Assembly (NCBI GenBank): GCA_964402405.1
Contig: CAYOCE010000006.1
Coordinates: 1-39,457, forward strand
Reading direction: 5' to 3'
DNA from: CAYOCE01 sp964402405
GTDB lineage: Bacteria; Pseudomonadota; Alphaproteobacteria; UBA7879
Length of the DNA: 39,457 bases
Part shown: positions 7,146 through 15,496 of the stretch, in pieces
How the letters are laid out: every line of letters starts with the position of its first letter
Position numbering within the stretch: the first letter of the stretch is position 1
Notes under the pieces: model-generated
Seen by the model: only the letters and a program-made list of their open reading frames with translations
The model's database searches: none
What the model was told of the DNA's origin: nothing
Position numbers and translations under genes: made by a program

Positions 7146-10100
7146 ATGCAAAATAAAAAAATTAACATTCCTCAATGGATTTATTTAAATTATTTGAAAA
7201 CAATAAACGGGGTAAAATTTACGCGCCGAGAAATTGATGTTATTGCCTGTATTCTCAGTGGTAAAGCCTCCAAAATTATAGCCACCTTTTTATCTATTGC
7301 CCCAAAAACAGTTGAAGCCCACACCCACAATATAATGCTAAAGCTAGAGTGTAATTCTCGAGAAGGTATTATAGAGTTTATAGAAAAATCAGGGAATTTA
7401 CCCCTGATGCAAAAGTATTATCTTAATCTATTAATTTATGATGCCTTCAAAAAAGGATTGGAAAAAACCTCCCATATTTTAAAAACCCAATTACCCAAAG
7501 GACATATTATATGCTGGCCCTTACAAGACAATAAAGAACTAGTGGTTCAACAACTAGAACAGGATTTAAAATCAGCCGGAATTAATTTTTCTCTAGAAAT
7601 TCAAAAAGGATTAAATTCAGGGTTTAAGATTGAAGAACTTATTCAATCATCTAAAAAAGGGCACGTGATTTGCATAGGGCCAAAAGATTTATTGAATAAC
7701 CTGTATGCCCAATTGAATGCAAAAAAGCTAAAAATACCCCTTTCTAAACAGAATTTTATTTTTTTAGATTTAACCAGCACAGACAAAAATCTTTCTGATA
7801 GGGATAATTTTCTACAGCTGGAAACAGGAGATACCTACTATTCTTTCTTTCTAAAGATTCTAAAAATGCTTCTCCCTGATCTTAATTTAGCAGAGGTATT
7901 TTCTGCCTTCTTTTCACACAAAGATGTCTCTCAAGAAAATTCTGATATTCCCCACCCCCAAGGGGGCATCGGATCCTATAACGCCCCATCAAAAAAACTG
8001 TTACCTAAGAAATATGTGTCCTTGGGGGTTTTTATGGTTTTTCTCACGGCCTGCATTTTGGGGTTTGCCTTCAAAGACAAGAATATAAGAAAAGCTGCCT
8101 CCCAAGAAACCATCAGATCTGATTTGTTACTGCCCCCTGAATCCATTCTTTTAAAACGCTCGGAGATAATGGATAAAATAAAACAAAAATTAAAGGGAAG
8201 CTCAGGCATTCAAGTGGTTGCTTTGGTTGGGGCAGGAGGATCTGGAAAAAGTATTATGGCAAAACAAATTGCTAAACAGTATTTGGATTTTCAAGAGGCC
8301 TCTATTGTTCAAGAAATCAACGCTGAAACAAAAGATAGCCTTATTACCTCGTTCAAAAATCTTTTATATAAATTGATTAAAGAAGAAGATCAGCAAAAAA
8401 GAATGAAATTGATTGAGGAAATACAAAACTCGGATTTAAAAGAAAAGCAGATTATGTCCTTTGTTCAAGAGTTATTGGAAAAGAAACAAAATTGGTTGTT
8501 GATTTATGATAACTTAGAAAACTTTTCTGATATTAATAATTATTTTCCCCGTGATCCAAGAGTATGGGGAAATGGGAAAATTATTATCACCACCAGGGAT
8601 GATACTATTAAAAACACTAAGTATATAGATCCAGAGAATACCTTTGTTATAGGGGATTTGGACAAAAAAGATGCTCTGACCCTTTTTGTTAAAATTCGAT
8701 ATGACTGTAGTTTGAGCAAACTACCGCCTGGAGAGGAAGAGCAAATATCAGAATTTTTAAAAAAAATCTCTCCCTTTGCTTTAGATATTTATACAGCCGC
8801 ATATTATTTAAAGAACTATCAAATTCCCTATGGGCAATATTTAGAAGAGGTAAAGAAAAACAGCAAATCTTTTGAAGACATACAAAAATCTGTTCTAAAA
8901 GAAATTGGGGATTATACAAAGACCAGCTACGGCATCATTACTCTTTCTCTAAAAAAATTAATTGAAAAAGACCCTGGATTTAAAGAACTATTGTTTTACA
9001 TATGTCTTTTGGATTCTCAGAAAATACCCGAAATTGCTTTAGGCTCACAAAAAACTGTTTCTCACTTTATCCGCCATCTAAAAAAAGATTCCCTTATTAC
9101 GAATGAAACGGTATCCCACCACGAAAGTGATGTGGTGACTTTTTCTTTGCATCGAAGCACTCAAGAAATTGGTTTTGCCTTTTTTGTGAACTTATTAACG
9201 CGGGAAGAAAAAGAAAAGTTTATAGGAAACCTCCTAAAAGAATTGTCCGCCTTTTACAAAGCCTATGTGAAAAAAGATTGTGAAAAATTAAACGTTCTAT
9301 CCTTTCATTTAGAAGCTTTGATGAGTAATTTAAAAAAGGCTAGAATTTCGGAAAAAGCCCAAAAAACATTTGAAAAAGAAGTATTATATATGTTGGGGTA
9401 TACAAATTACGAATGCACTCGAAATTTTATTCTTGCGAAGAAGTATTTTTCCAGGATCGTTGAGCTAACCCCAGATTCCCAGCGTTATGAACAATCCTTC
9501 GCCGTTATGTTAAAAGATTTAGCAAGTGTATGTAGTGAACTGAATGATTTCGATAATGCCCTTTTGTATTCTAATCTGAGTATAAAATTATGTAAGAGGA
9601 TAAAAAATTCAGAAATATTGCATGCAGAAAATCTGACTATTATGGGCTCGGCCTATCGAAAAAATAATAATTTCGAAAAAGCCAATCAATGTTTTAAAGA
9701 GGCTTTAAGTAAAATATCAAAACTATCTCCTCAGGTAAAAAAAGAGGTGGAGTCTGATATTTACGGTCAGTTGGCTTCTCTCTATAGCAAAACCTATCTA
9801 AGTGGTCCGCAGGCTAAAAAATCTGAAGAATACGCTTATAAAGCATTAGCTGTTTTGGGTGGGGATCATCTCTTTTATCAATCCAAAAAAATGCCTGAAA
9901 AAATTTCCTGTTCGATTGCAAAACACAAAAGAACTTTGGGGCAGGCCTATTCTCGCCAAGGAAAATACAAGGAGGCAATCAAGGAGGGGTTTCAAGAAGG
10001 GCTTTATATTATTAACTACAAGTTAGACAGTTGCTCCCATGACGTTCTTTTAAAAACAGAGATGCAAATTAATATGGCAGAAGTTTTTCTTCGACAAGGA

Positions 10101-10601
10101 AACTTGCATGATGCTGAAAAAATATTTGAGGAGCATTTAGATATTTTTGAAAAGCTGGTTGGAGAATCTCCCACTTTAACCGGAAAAACCCTTAGGGCAG
10201 AAATGAGAATCAGATTAGGAAAACTGCAAGAAGCCTATAAAGACTGCCTGTCGGTCATTAATCTTGAAACCAGAAAACGGGATAACTATGCGGATCTAAT
10301 GTACCTTACCTGTTTTTATCATGCAGCCGTTATTAAATACGAGCAGGGAGATTTTAAAAAATCTTTAGAACATTTTTCTGACTTTTTTAAACATGCAAAA
10401 GAATTTTGCAGATTGTTTTTTAAAGATACGGAAAAAACTTATTCCGAGCTAGAATTAAAAGGGGTTTTTAACCCAATACGCTGCGAACCACGTAAAGAAA
10501 AAAAATGTATTAAAGAATGCCTAGACCGAAGCGCTAAAATATTCTCAGCCATCTATGGCTCCCAACATGCTTTTCTGCAAGGATACGTCCTAAATACCTA
10601 A
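7146..10601 (+). CDS. NLR/STAND-like protein: LuxR-type HTH, alpha/beta domain, membrane segment, NB-ARC-like NTPase, TPR repeats
   Basis: The 1151-residue protein reads as follows. Residues 24-82 are a LuxR-type HTH (FTRREIDVIACILSG, then PKTVEAHTHNI). Residues 118-215 form an alternating strand-helix region (GHIICWPLQDNKEL, KKGHVICIGPKDLL, QNFIFLDLTS) recalling a TIR or flavodoxin-like fold. A hydrophobic stretch at about 290-308 (VSLGVFMVFLTACILGF) looks like one membrane segment. The NTPase follows, with Walker A VGAGGSGKS near 361, Walker B WLLIYDNLEN near 450, an IIITTRDD sensor near 479 and a SPFALDIYTAA helix in the place of the GLPLAL motif. From about 760 to 1110 there are TPR-like helical pairs. 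STAND proteins of this layout act as sensors and switches in regulation, immunity or cell death. The start has no strong SD. Function is not known. Confidence 0.85.
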   Translation: MQNKKINIPQWIYLNYLKTINGVKFTRREIDVIACILSGKASKIIATFLSIAPKTVEAHTHNIMLKLECNSREGIIEFIEKSGNLPLMQKYYLNLLIYDAFKKGLEKTSHILKTQLPKGHIICWPLQDNKELVVQQLEQDLKSAGINFSLEIQKGLNSGFKIEELIQSSKKGHVICIGPKDLLNNLYAQLNAKKLKIPLSKQNFIFLDLTSTDKNLSDRDNFLQLETGDTYYSFFLKILKMLLPDLNLAEVFSAFFSHKDVSQENSDIPHPQGGIGSYNAPSKKLLPKKYVSLGVFMVFLTACILGFAFKDKNIRKAASQETIRSDLLLPPESILLKRSEIMDKIKQKLKGSSGIQVVALVGAGGSGKSIMAKQIAKQYLDFQEASIVQEINAETKDSLITSFKNLLYKLIKEEDQQKRMKLIEEIQNSDLKEKQIMSFVQELLEKKQNWLLIYDNLENFSDINNYFPRDPRVWGNGKIIITTRDDTIKNTKYIDPENTFVIGDLDKKDALTLFVKIRYDCSLSKLPPGEEEQISEFLKKISPFALDIYTAAYYLKNYQIPYGQYLEEVKKNSKSFEDIQKSVLKEIGDYTKTSYGIITLSLKKLIEKDPGFKELLFYICLLDSQKIPEIALGSQKTVSHFIRHLKKDSLITNETVSHHESDVVTFSLHRSTQEIGFAFFVNLLTREEKEKFIGNLLKELSAFYKAYVKKDCEKLNVLSFHLEALMSNLKKARISEKAQKTFEKEVLYMLGYTNYECTRNFILAKKYFSRIVELTPDSQRYEQSFAVMLKDLASVCSELNDFDNALLYSNLSIKLCKRIKNSEILHAENLTIMGSAYRKNNNFEKANQCFKEALSKISKLSPQVKKEVESDIYGQLASLYSKTYLSGPQAKKSEEYAYKALAVLGGDHLFYQSKKMPEKISCSIAKHKRTLGQAYSRQGKYKEAIKEGFQEGLYIINYKLDSCSHDVLLKTEMQINMAEVFLRQGNLHDAEKIFEEHLDIFEKLVGESPTLTGKTLRAEMRIRLGKLQEAYKDCLSVINLETRKRDNYADLMYLTCFYHAAVIKYEQGDFKKSLEHFSDFFKHAKEFCRLFFKDTEKTYSELELKGVFNPIRCEPRKEKKCIKECLDRSAKIFSAIYGSQHAFLQGYVLNT

Positions 10602-10744
10602 ATAATATTCTTTCCATTTTTATAAAAAAACAAAAAGTCAATCCCTGATCTTGAGGGAGTTTCTCCTTTATGGATTTATTTTATATCTACAAGTGATTAC
10701 ACGGTAATTGTGTTTTCTAACTTCAACATAAAGGAGTACATAAA

Positions 10745-11476
10745 ATGAAGAAATATTTAAAGAATAGTTTGGTGTGTTTAGGGTTAGCCTTATCTCTAGC
10801 CCCTATCGTAGCAATGGATGTGGATCAGGTCCTTAGCAGCCAAGGATCTTCGAGAAGTTCTGGGGGATCTCAAGGAAGATTGTGCAGCCAACCAGGAGTT
10901 CCTCATAAGGGCTGGACAGATGAAGGGGTAGAAGATTTAAAAGCTTTAGTTGGAGTTTGTGAGTGGTGTGGAACGTCTTTTAGACACGAACATACGATGT
11001 CTCATGAAGATTACCGCAGCATAAAAGTTGGATTTTCTTGTGCAGAAAAGTTAAGCGAAGACTATACCAATAAGGAAACAGGTCACATTAGTCGTCCTGA
11101 TAGGTTAGAAAGAGATGTTGTAAATGCTAGAAGTCGCGCTGAAAGAGCAGAACAACGAAGATTAGAAAAAGAAGCTGAGGAAGAAAGGCAACGAGTTGCT
11201 GCAGCGCAAAGACGCATTCAGAGGGAAGTGGAGCAAGCAGCAAATGCTGAAAGAAGGAGAGTTGAACAAGAGCGTCGCCAAGAACAGCAATGGGTGGGTT
11301 CTTTTAGACAAAATGATAAGGGTAACTACTACAAATCACTTGGTCACGATGATTTTCTAAATATCTTTCAAAAAGGTGGACAATGGAAATATGTCCGAAA
11401 CAATCAATTTAGCGGCCCTTTCCCCTCCGCTCAAGATGCCATGAGGGGAGCTTATCAACAGTATCGAAGCCAATAA
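10745..11476 (+). CDS. Secreted protein with CxxC/His motif, coiled coil and C-terminal W-Y domain
   Basis: The 243-residue product starts with a clear signal peptide (KNSLVCLGLALSLAPIVA, cleavage near residue 23). A serine/glycine-rich linker leads to a probable metal-binding or disulphide motif near 80-110 (CEWCGTSFRHEHTMSH and then VGFSCAEKL). Residues of about 125-180 are a highly charged Arg/Glu-rich coiled coil. The C-terminal 55 residues (GNYYKSL, GGQWKYVRNNQFSGPFPSAQDA) look like a small domain that I have seen paired with the same Cys motif in cytoplasmic or phage-related proteins; that recollection is not checked. AAAGGAG precedes the ATG at good spacing. Its function is unknown; export together with the neighbouring island suggests an envelope or host-directed role. 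Confidence 0.75.
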   Translation: MKKYLKNSLVCLGLALSLAPIVAMDVDQVLSSQGSSRSSGGSQGRLCSQPGVPHKGWTDEGVEDLKALVGVCEWCGTSFRHEHTMSHEDYRSIKVGFSCAEKLSEDYTNKETGHISRPDRLERDVVNARSRAERAEQRRLEKEAEEERQRVAAAQRRIQREVEQAANAERRRVEQERRQEQQWVGSFRQNDKGNYYKSLGHDDFLNIFQKGGQWKYVRNNQFSGPFPSAQDAMRGAYQQYRSQ

Positions 11477-11500
11477 TCCTTTTCTAAAAACTACGCCTCA

Positions 11501-11535
11501 CCCCCCTTGAAAACTCTTTCAGGGGGGCTTTTCTG
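11501..11535 (+). terminator. Rho-independent terminator after the secreted coiled-coil gene
   Basis: CCCCCCTTGAAA pairs with TTTCAGGGGGG (one bulged T) around a four-base loop and is followed by CTTTTCT. It starts 24 bases after the stop codon at 11476. Confidence 0.8.
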
Positions 11536-11870
11536 CATAAAAAACTGCCAACTATACAAAGATAATTGGCAGCTAGTATGCTAAGAAAAACCTGTATTAT
11601 TCTTAAAATACAAGAACACCAGAGAGGTACAGGAAAACGTCTCAAGTAGCTCCAATATAGAAGATAAAACAAAAAGTTCTATACCATGATTTTCAGTATA
11701 CACAAGGTAAAAAACTTGTGATATAATATAGGATTATAATTTGCAAGATTTGGAGCTAGCTTAGTTAGTCATGTGGTTACTTCTTGAAAAGAATGAATTT
11801 TTGTGACGCGGTATTAGTTGCTTTTTTCAATAGGTAAAGATAATATTCCATAATGTAATCGGAGCTTGTG
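11536..11870. other. 335-bp intergenic region without a gene
   Basis: I see no credible ORF or RNA gene here. Two small hairpins are visible: CTGCCAA/TTGGCAG near 11552-11575, and CACAAG/CTTGTG at about 11701-11720. The second runs into TGATATAAT (11719-11727), an extended -10-like sequence that could start a def-fmt transcript about 140 bases upstream of def. Confidence 0.4.
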
Positions 11871-12407
11871 ATGTCCAAAAAAAAATTAGAGATTCTTCTA
11901 TACCCCCATCCTATCTTAACAACCCCTGCCGAGCCTGTAACTGAAATAACGGCGGAAATACAGGAGCTAATGGATGATATGTTGGAGGCTATATATCGAG
12001 AGCCCGCCAGTGCCCTTGCAGCCCCTCAGGTCGGGGTTTCCAAACGCTTCTTTGTGATGGATATTGATGAGGCTGGGGAGTATTTAAAACCAAATGTCTT
12101 TTTTATGATCAATCCTGAAATTACCTGGCGATCCAAAGAAACCGAAGTGCGAAGCGAGGGATGTATGTCCTTCCCCGAGATACGCCTAGATGTGAAGCGT
12201 CATTTAGAAATCAAAGTTAAATACTTAGACCGAGAGGGAAAACCCCAGAATCTCCACGCCAAGAATTGGATGGCATGGTGTATTCAACACGAGGTAGATC
12301 ACCTGGATGGAATTACATCTATCGATCACGTTTCTCCTTTGAAACGGGCCCTAGCCCTTAGAAAGCTTAGTCGTGCTAGCAAGGCTCTTGCGAGGAAGAA
12401 GAGTTAA
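11871..12407 (+). CDS. def: Peptide deformylase
   Basis: The enzyme removes the formyl group from the N-terminal methionine of new proteins. The three metal and active-site motifs are present: SALAAPQVG (motif 1, where the usual GxGLAAPQ reads ASALAAPQ), EGCMSFP (motif 2, with the Cys ligand) and QHEVDHLDG (motif 3, two His ligands and the catalytic Glu). At about 178 residues it has normal length. GGAG at 11861 selects the ATG at 11871 over the GTG three bases earlier. The stop codon overlaps the fmt start by one base, so the two genes of the formyl cycle are translationally linked. A divergent second deformylase lies at 38435. Confidence 0.97.
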   Translation: MSKKKLEILLYPHPILTTPAEPVTEITAEIQELMDDMLEAIYREPASALAAPQVGVSKRFFVMDIDEAGEYLKPNVFFMINPEITWRSKETEVRSEGCMSFPEIRLDVKRHLEIKVKYLDREGKPQNLHAKNWMAWCIQHEVDHLDGITSIDHVSPLKRALALRKLSRASKALARKKS

Positions 12408-13348
12408 TGGCGTTACAGGATATACGCCTGATTTTCATGGGAACTCCGGAATTTTCGGTGCCGACGCTAGAGAAATTACTCTCCTCTGGGATAAATGTGG
12501 TGGGCGTCTATACACAACCTCCCCGGCCAAAAGGCCGGCATTATCATGAAACTCCTTCTCCTGTTCATGAATATGCTGTCTCTAAAGGAATTCCTGTCTT
12601 TACACCTCTTTCCTTAAAAACTGATGAAGATCAAAATGTCTTTTTTTCTTTAAAGCCTGATTTGGTGGTGGTGGTGGCGTATGGATTAATTTTACCAGCA
12701 CCTATTTTAAATTTTCCCAAATATGGGTGTTTGAATATTCATGGATCCTTGTTACCCAGATGGCGCGGAGCGGCGCCCATTCAGCGGGCCATTGAATCGG
12801 GAGATCCTGTTGTAGGGGTAACTATTATGAAGATGGATGTGGGGTTGGATACAGGGCCTATTTTAACTATGGATTCTTGGAACTTGGGTGAAAAGACAAC
12901 GTCAGGAGAGTTATTTGCAGAAATGGCAAGCAGAGGCGCAGATTTGTTAATGCGAACGATTCCAGGCTATGTGGGCAGAGAAATTCTTCCAACACCCCAA
13001 CCCAATCAGGGGGTGACCTATGCGGCGAAAATTAAGAAGGAAGAATCCCAATTAGATTGGAATTTAGATGCCACTCAATTGGAACGCAAAATCAGGGCTT
13101 TTAACCCCCATCCGGGCACTTGGTTTTTGTGGAATGAAGAACGTTTTAAAGTCTATGCTGCAGATGTTATCACTAATGTTTCGGACACACCGGGGACAGT
13201 TTTAGATTCCCAACTAACAATTGCCTGTGGCAAAGATGCCTTGCGCTTACAAGTCATCCAAAAGCCCGGGGGAAAACCCATCAAAGTCGCGGACTATTTA
13301 CGGGGAATTTCACCAGAGGACCGCTCAAAAATTTTCCTCTTGCAATAA
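12407..13348 (+). CDS. fmt: Methionyl-tRNA formyltransferase
   Basis: The 313-residue protein formylates initiator Met-tRNA using 10-formyltetrahydrofolate. The N-terminal IFMGTPEFSVPTLEKL, the catalytic and folate-site segment NIHGSLLPRWRGAAPIQRAI, and the MDVGLDTGP segment are all typical, as is the C-terminal tRNA-binding domain starting near LERKIRAFNPHPGTW. It overlaps def by one base and uses the first ATG. It is complete and shows no oddities. Confidence 0.98.
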   Translation: MALQDIRLIFMGTPEFSVPTLEKLLSSGINVVGVYTQPPRPKGRHYHETPSPVHEYAVSKGIPVFTPLSLKTDEDQNVFFSLKPDLVVVVAYGLILPAPILNFPKYGCLNIHGSLLPRWRGAAPIQRAIESGDPVVGVTIMKMDVGLDTGPILTMDSWNLGEKTTSGELFAEMASRGADLLMRTIPGYVGREILPTPQPNQGVTYAAKIKKEESQLDWNLDATQLERKIRAFNPHPGTWFLWNEERFKVYAADVITNVSDTPGTVLDSQLTIACGKDALRLQVIQKPGGKPIKVADYLRGISPEDRSKIFLLQ

Positions 13349-13435
13349 ATGATGGGGTTCGTTATTGTCCTAAGACGTTTGAATCATTTATGAATCAAAC
13401 CCTTTTAGAAGCAGGTGGCGTTACAGGGGAAACTC

Positions 13436-13464
13436 TTGTAGGGCATGCCTTTCTGCTTTATTAT
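13436..13464 (+). promoter_or_regulatory. Candidate promoter of rpmI-rplT
   Basis: TTGTAG and TATTAT are separated by 17 bases, and the -10 element lies 30 bases before the rpmI start. In many bacteria infC precedes these genes, but here fmt does, so a local promoter is expected. Confidence 0.5.
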
Positions 13465-13493
13465 AACATTGTATCTAGTATAGGAGTGTTGAA

Positions 13494-13694
13494 ATGCCCA
13501 AGATGAAAACCAAAAGCGGTGCGAAAAAACGCTTTACTTTAACAGCAACAGGAAAAGTTCGATGCGGACAGAAGGGCAAGCGTCATGGCATGACCAAGCG
13601 TCCAGGTAGAATGCTTCGAGATGCTCGTGGAACAACGATTATGCAGGATTGTGATGCAAAGTTCGTTCTAAAGCATATGTTGTGTAACAGTTAA
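13494..13694 (+). CDS. rpmI: 50S ribosomal protein L35
   Basis: The 66-residue, strongly basic protein starts MPKMKTKSGAKKRF and contains GKVRCGQKGKRHGMTKR, the standard L35 pattern. TAGGAG precedes the ATG. It is followed 17 bp later by rplT, the conserved order. No infC lies upstream, unlike the usual infC-rpmI-rplT arrangement. Confidence 0.98.
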   Translation: MPKMKTKSGAKKRFTLTATGKVRCGQKGKRHGMTKRPGRMLRDARGTTIMQDCDAKFVLKHMLCNS

Positions 13695-13711
13695 AATAAA
13701 GGAGTTCTCAA

Positions 13712-14068
13712 ATGGCACGTACAAAAGGGGGCCCTAGAGCCCACGCAAGACATAAAAAAATCGTTAAGATGGCCAAAGGGTCACGAGGTCGCGCAAAGAA
13801 TTGTTTTAGGACAGCCAATCAACGGGTTGAAAAGAACATGCAATATGCGTACCGGGACCGCCGGGCTAAAAAGCGTCAATTCCGCGCATTGTGGATCCAA
13901 CGTATTAATGCGGGTGTCAGAGCCTTGGGCATGACCTATTCCACCTTCATCAATGGATTGATGAAATCCAATTGTGAAGTGGATCGTAAGGTTCTAGCCG
14001 AGCTCGCTGTTAACAACAAAGATGCTTTCAAGGCATTGGTTGACCAGGCTCAGAAGGCATTAGCGTAA
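13712..14068 (+). CDS. rplT: 50S ribosomal protein L20
   Basis: The 118-residue basic protein has the L20 signatures ARHKKIVKMAKGSRGRAKNCF near the N-terminus and RRAKKRQFRALWIQRINAGVR in the middle. It is an early 23S rRNA-binding assembly protein and, in some bacteria, represses its own operon; no leader structure is evident here. AAAGGAG precedes the ATG. Confidence 0.98.
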   Translation: MARTKGGPRAHARHKKIVKMAKGSRGRAKNCFRTANQRVEKNMQYAYRDRRAKKRQFRALWIQRINAGVRALGMTYSTFINGLMKSNCEVDRKVLAELAVNNKDAFKALVDQAQKALA

Positions 14069-14104
14069 GCTATACCTAAATTTTCTATTAAGAAATCCAA
14101 AAAT

Positions 14105-14310
14105 CGTCATCCCGGCCCGTGAGTTTTAGCGAACGAGAGCCGGGACCTAGCACAAATAGGATGGAGCAGCCATCACCCTATAAGAAAAACAAGGTGAGGA
14201 CTCCCGGCTACGCCAAAGGCTTCGCCGTGGCGAGTCGTCCTCTCATTTGTACTGGGTCCCGGATCTTTGCTAGTGTCACTACGTGGCCCTGCGCTTCGTC
14301 CGAGATGACA
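14105..14310. repeat. Composite palindromic repeat containing the 'TCGCCACGG' element
   Basis: Outer arms begin GTCATCCCGG and end GAGATGAC. Inside them GGGACCTAGCACAAAT (14142-14157) and ATTTGTACTGGGTCCC (14245-14260) are near-perfect inverted copies (14 of 16). The centre, about 14197-14241, carries a 45-bp palindromic element whose reverse complement contains ACTCGCCACGGCGAAGCC and GGCGTAGCCGGGA. That core is shared with the copies in lpxK, in rnpB and at 39.2 kb. Short ORFs crossing this region are artefacts. Confidence 0.8.
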
Positions 14311-14347
14311 GCAAAAAGCCGCTATCGCTTTACAGTAAACACTCTGT

Positions 14348-15278
14348 TTAACTATGAATGGCTTTAGAGTATGCCGCCAGGGCAGCCTCTTTAATGGCCT
14401 CACTTGTCGTGGGGTGGGCATGGCAAGTGCGAGCGATATCTTCAGCTGTAGCCTTATACTCCATGGCGAGAGCCAATTCTGCAATTAAGGTCCCCGCATC
14501 CGAACTGATAATATGGGCTCCTAAAATCTCATCAGTTTTAGCGTCCACCAAAATCTTCACAAATCCTTCCGTATCATCATTGGCGCGGGCTCGGCTGTTG
14601 GCAGAGAAGGGAAAAGATCCCACCGCATACCCTACCCCTGCTGCCTTTAATTCCTGTTCTGTTTTCCCAACAGAAGCAACCTCAGGAGAGGTATAAATAA
14701 CCGCCGGAATTGTGTCATAGTTCACATGACCTTTTTGCCCTGCTAGAATCTCCGCAACAGCCACGCCTTCTTCTTCAGCCTTATGGGCCAGCATAGGCCC
14801 TGGGATGGCGTCTCCAATGGCGTAGATACCGGGAACATTGGTTTCGTAATGGTGATTGACTGTAATGAATCCGCGGGCATCTTGCTTTACTTTTAAAGCC
14901 TCGAGTCCCAAGTTCTGCGTGTTAGGCTTGCGACCAATGGATACCAATACAATATCTGCGTGTAGAGACTCTAGATCCTTGCCAGATTTGGCATCCTGGA
15001 GTTTAACCTCGCATCCATCCTTTGTTTTTATGACACCTGCCACCTTGACTCCTAGATGCATCTTTAGCCCTTGGGATTCCAAACTTTTCTTCAAGGCCTT
15101 TTGCACATCTTGGTCCATCAGGGGTACAATGGAATCTTGGAATTCCACAACGGAAACTTGAGACCCTAATCGAGCCCACACAGATCCCATTTCCAGGCCA
15201 ATATATCCCCCTCCGATTACAATCATATGCTTGGGCACTTGCTTCAAAGCCAAAGCCCCTGTGGAGGAAACGATCGTT
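14348..15278 (-). CDS. lpd: Dihydrolipoamide dehydrogenase, N-terminal part lost in an assembly gap
   Basis: About 310 C-terminal residues of the FAD- and NAD-dependent E3 subunit of 2-oxoacid dehydrogenase complexes are present. Visible are the NAD-binding VIGGGYIGLEMGS, the FAD-contacting IYAIGDAIPGPMLAHKAEEEG, and the dimer-interface active site CHAHPTTSEAI with the catalytic His. The frame stays open into the 100-N gap (TIVSSTGALALKQVPKH at the border), so roughly the first 160 residues, including the FAD-binding GxGxxG and the redox CxxxxC, are not in the window. No sequence across the gap continues the gene. Confidence 0.93.
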
Positions 15279-15378
15279 NNNNNNNNNNNNNNNNNNNNNN
15301 NNNNNNNNNNNNNNNNNNNNNNNNNNNNNNNNNNNNNNNNNNNNNNNNNNNNNNNNNNNNNNNNNNNNNNNNNNNNNN
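15279..15378. other. Assembly gap (100 N) with non-overlapping flanks
   Basis: A run of exactly 100 N joins the lpd fragment to a VOC-family fragment. Unlike the first gap, the two flanks share no sequence that I can see. At least the 5' part of lpd and the 5' part of the VOC gene are missing, so the true gap is probably several hundred bases or more. Confidence 0.9.
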
Positions 15379-15492
15379 GATAATGGTGCCCCAGGCCCTC
15401 GGCCTGAATACCACCCCGGGTATTATGGCGCGTTCATCGTAGACCCCAACGGTTGGCGGATTGAGGCCTGTTTACATAACTATCAAGGATGA
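15379..15492 (+). CDS. VOC (glyoxalase/bleomycin-resistance-like) protein, C-terminal fragment
   Basis: The plus-strand frame from the gap to TGA 15490-15492 encodes 37 residues with PGPRPEYHPGYYGAFIVDPNG followed by WRIEACLHN. The pattern of a Tyr/Gly-rich strand, 'DPxGxxIE' and a C-terminal His is typical of the last strand pair of VOC metalloenzymes and their relatives, with the Glu in the place of a metal ligand. The 5' part lies in the gap. Substrate unknown. Confidence 0.8.
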   Translation, partial: DNGAPGPRPEYHPGYYGAFIVDPNGWRIEACLHNYQG

Positions 15493-15496
15493 AGAA

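Noticed and set aside
14119..14367. Open frames in the repeat between rplT and lpd
   Set aside because: They are composed of palindromic repeat sequence and have no ribosome-binding signal.
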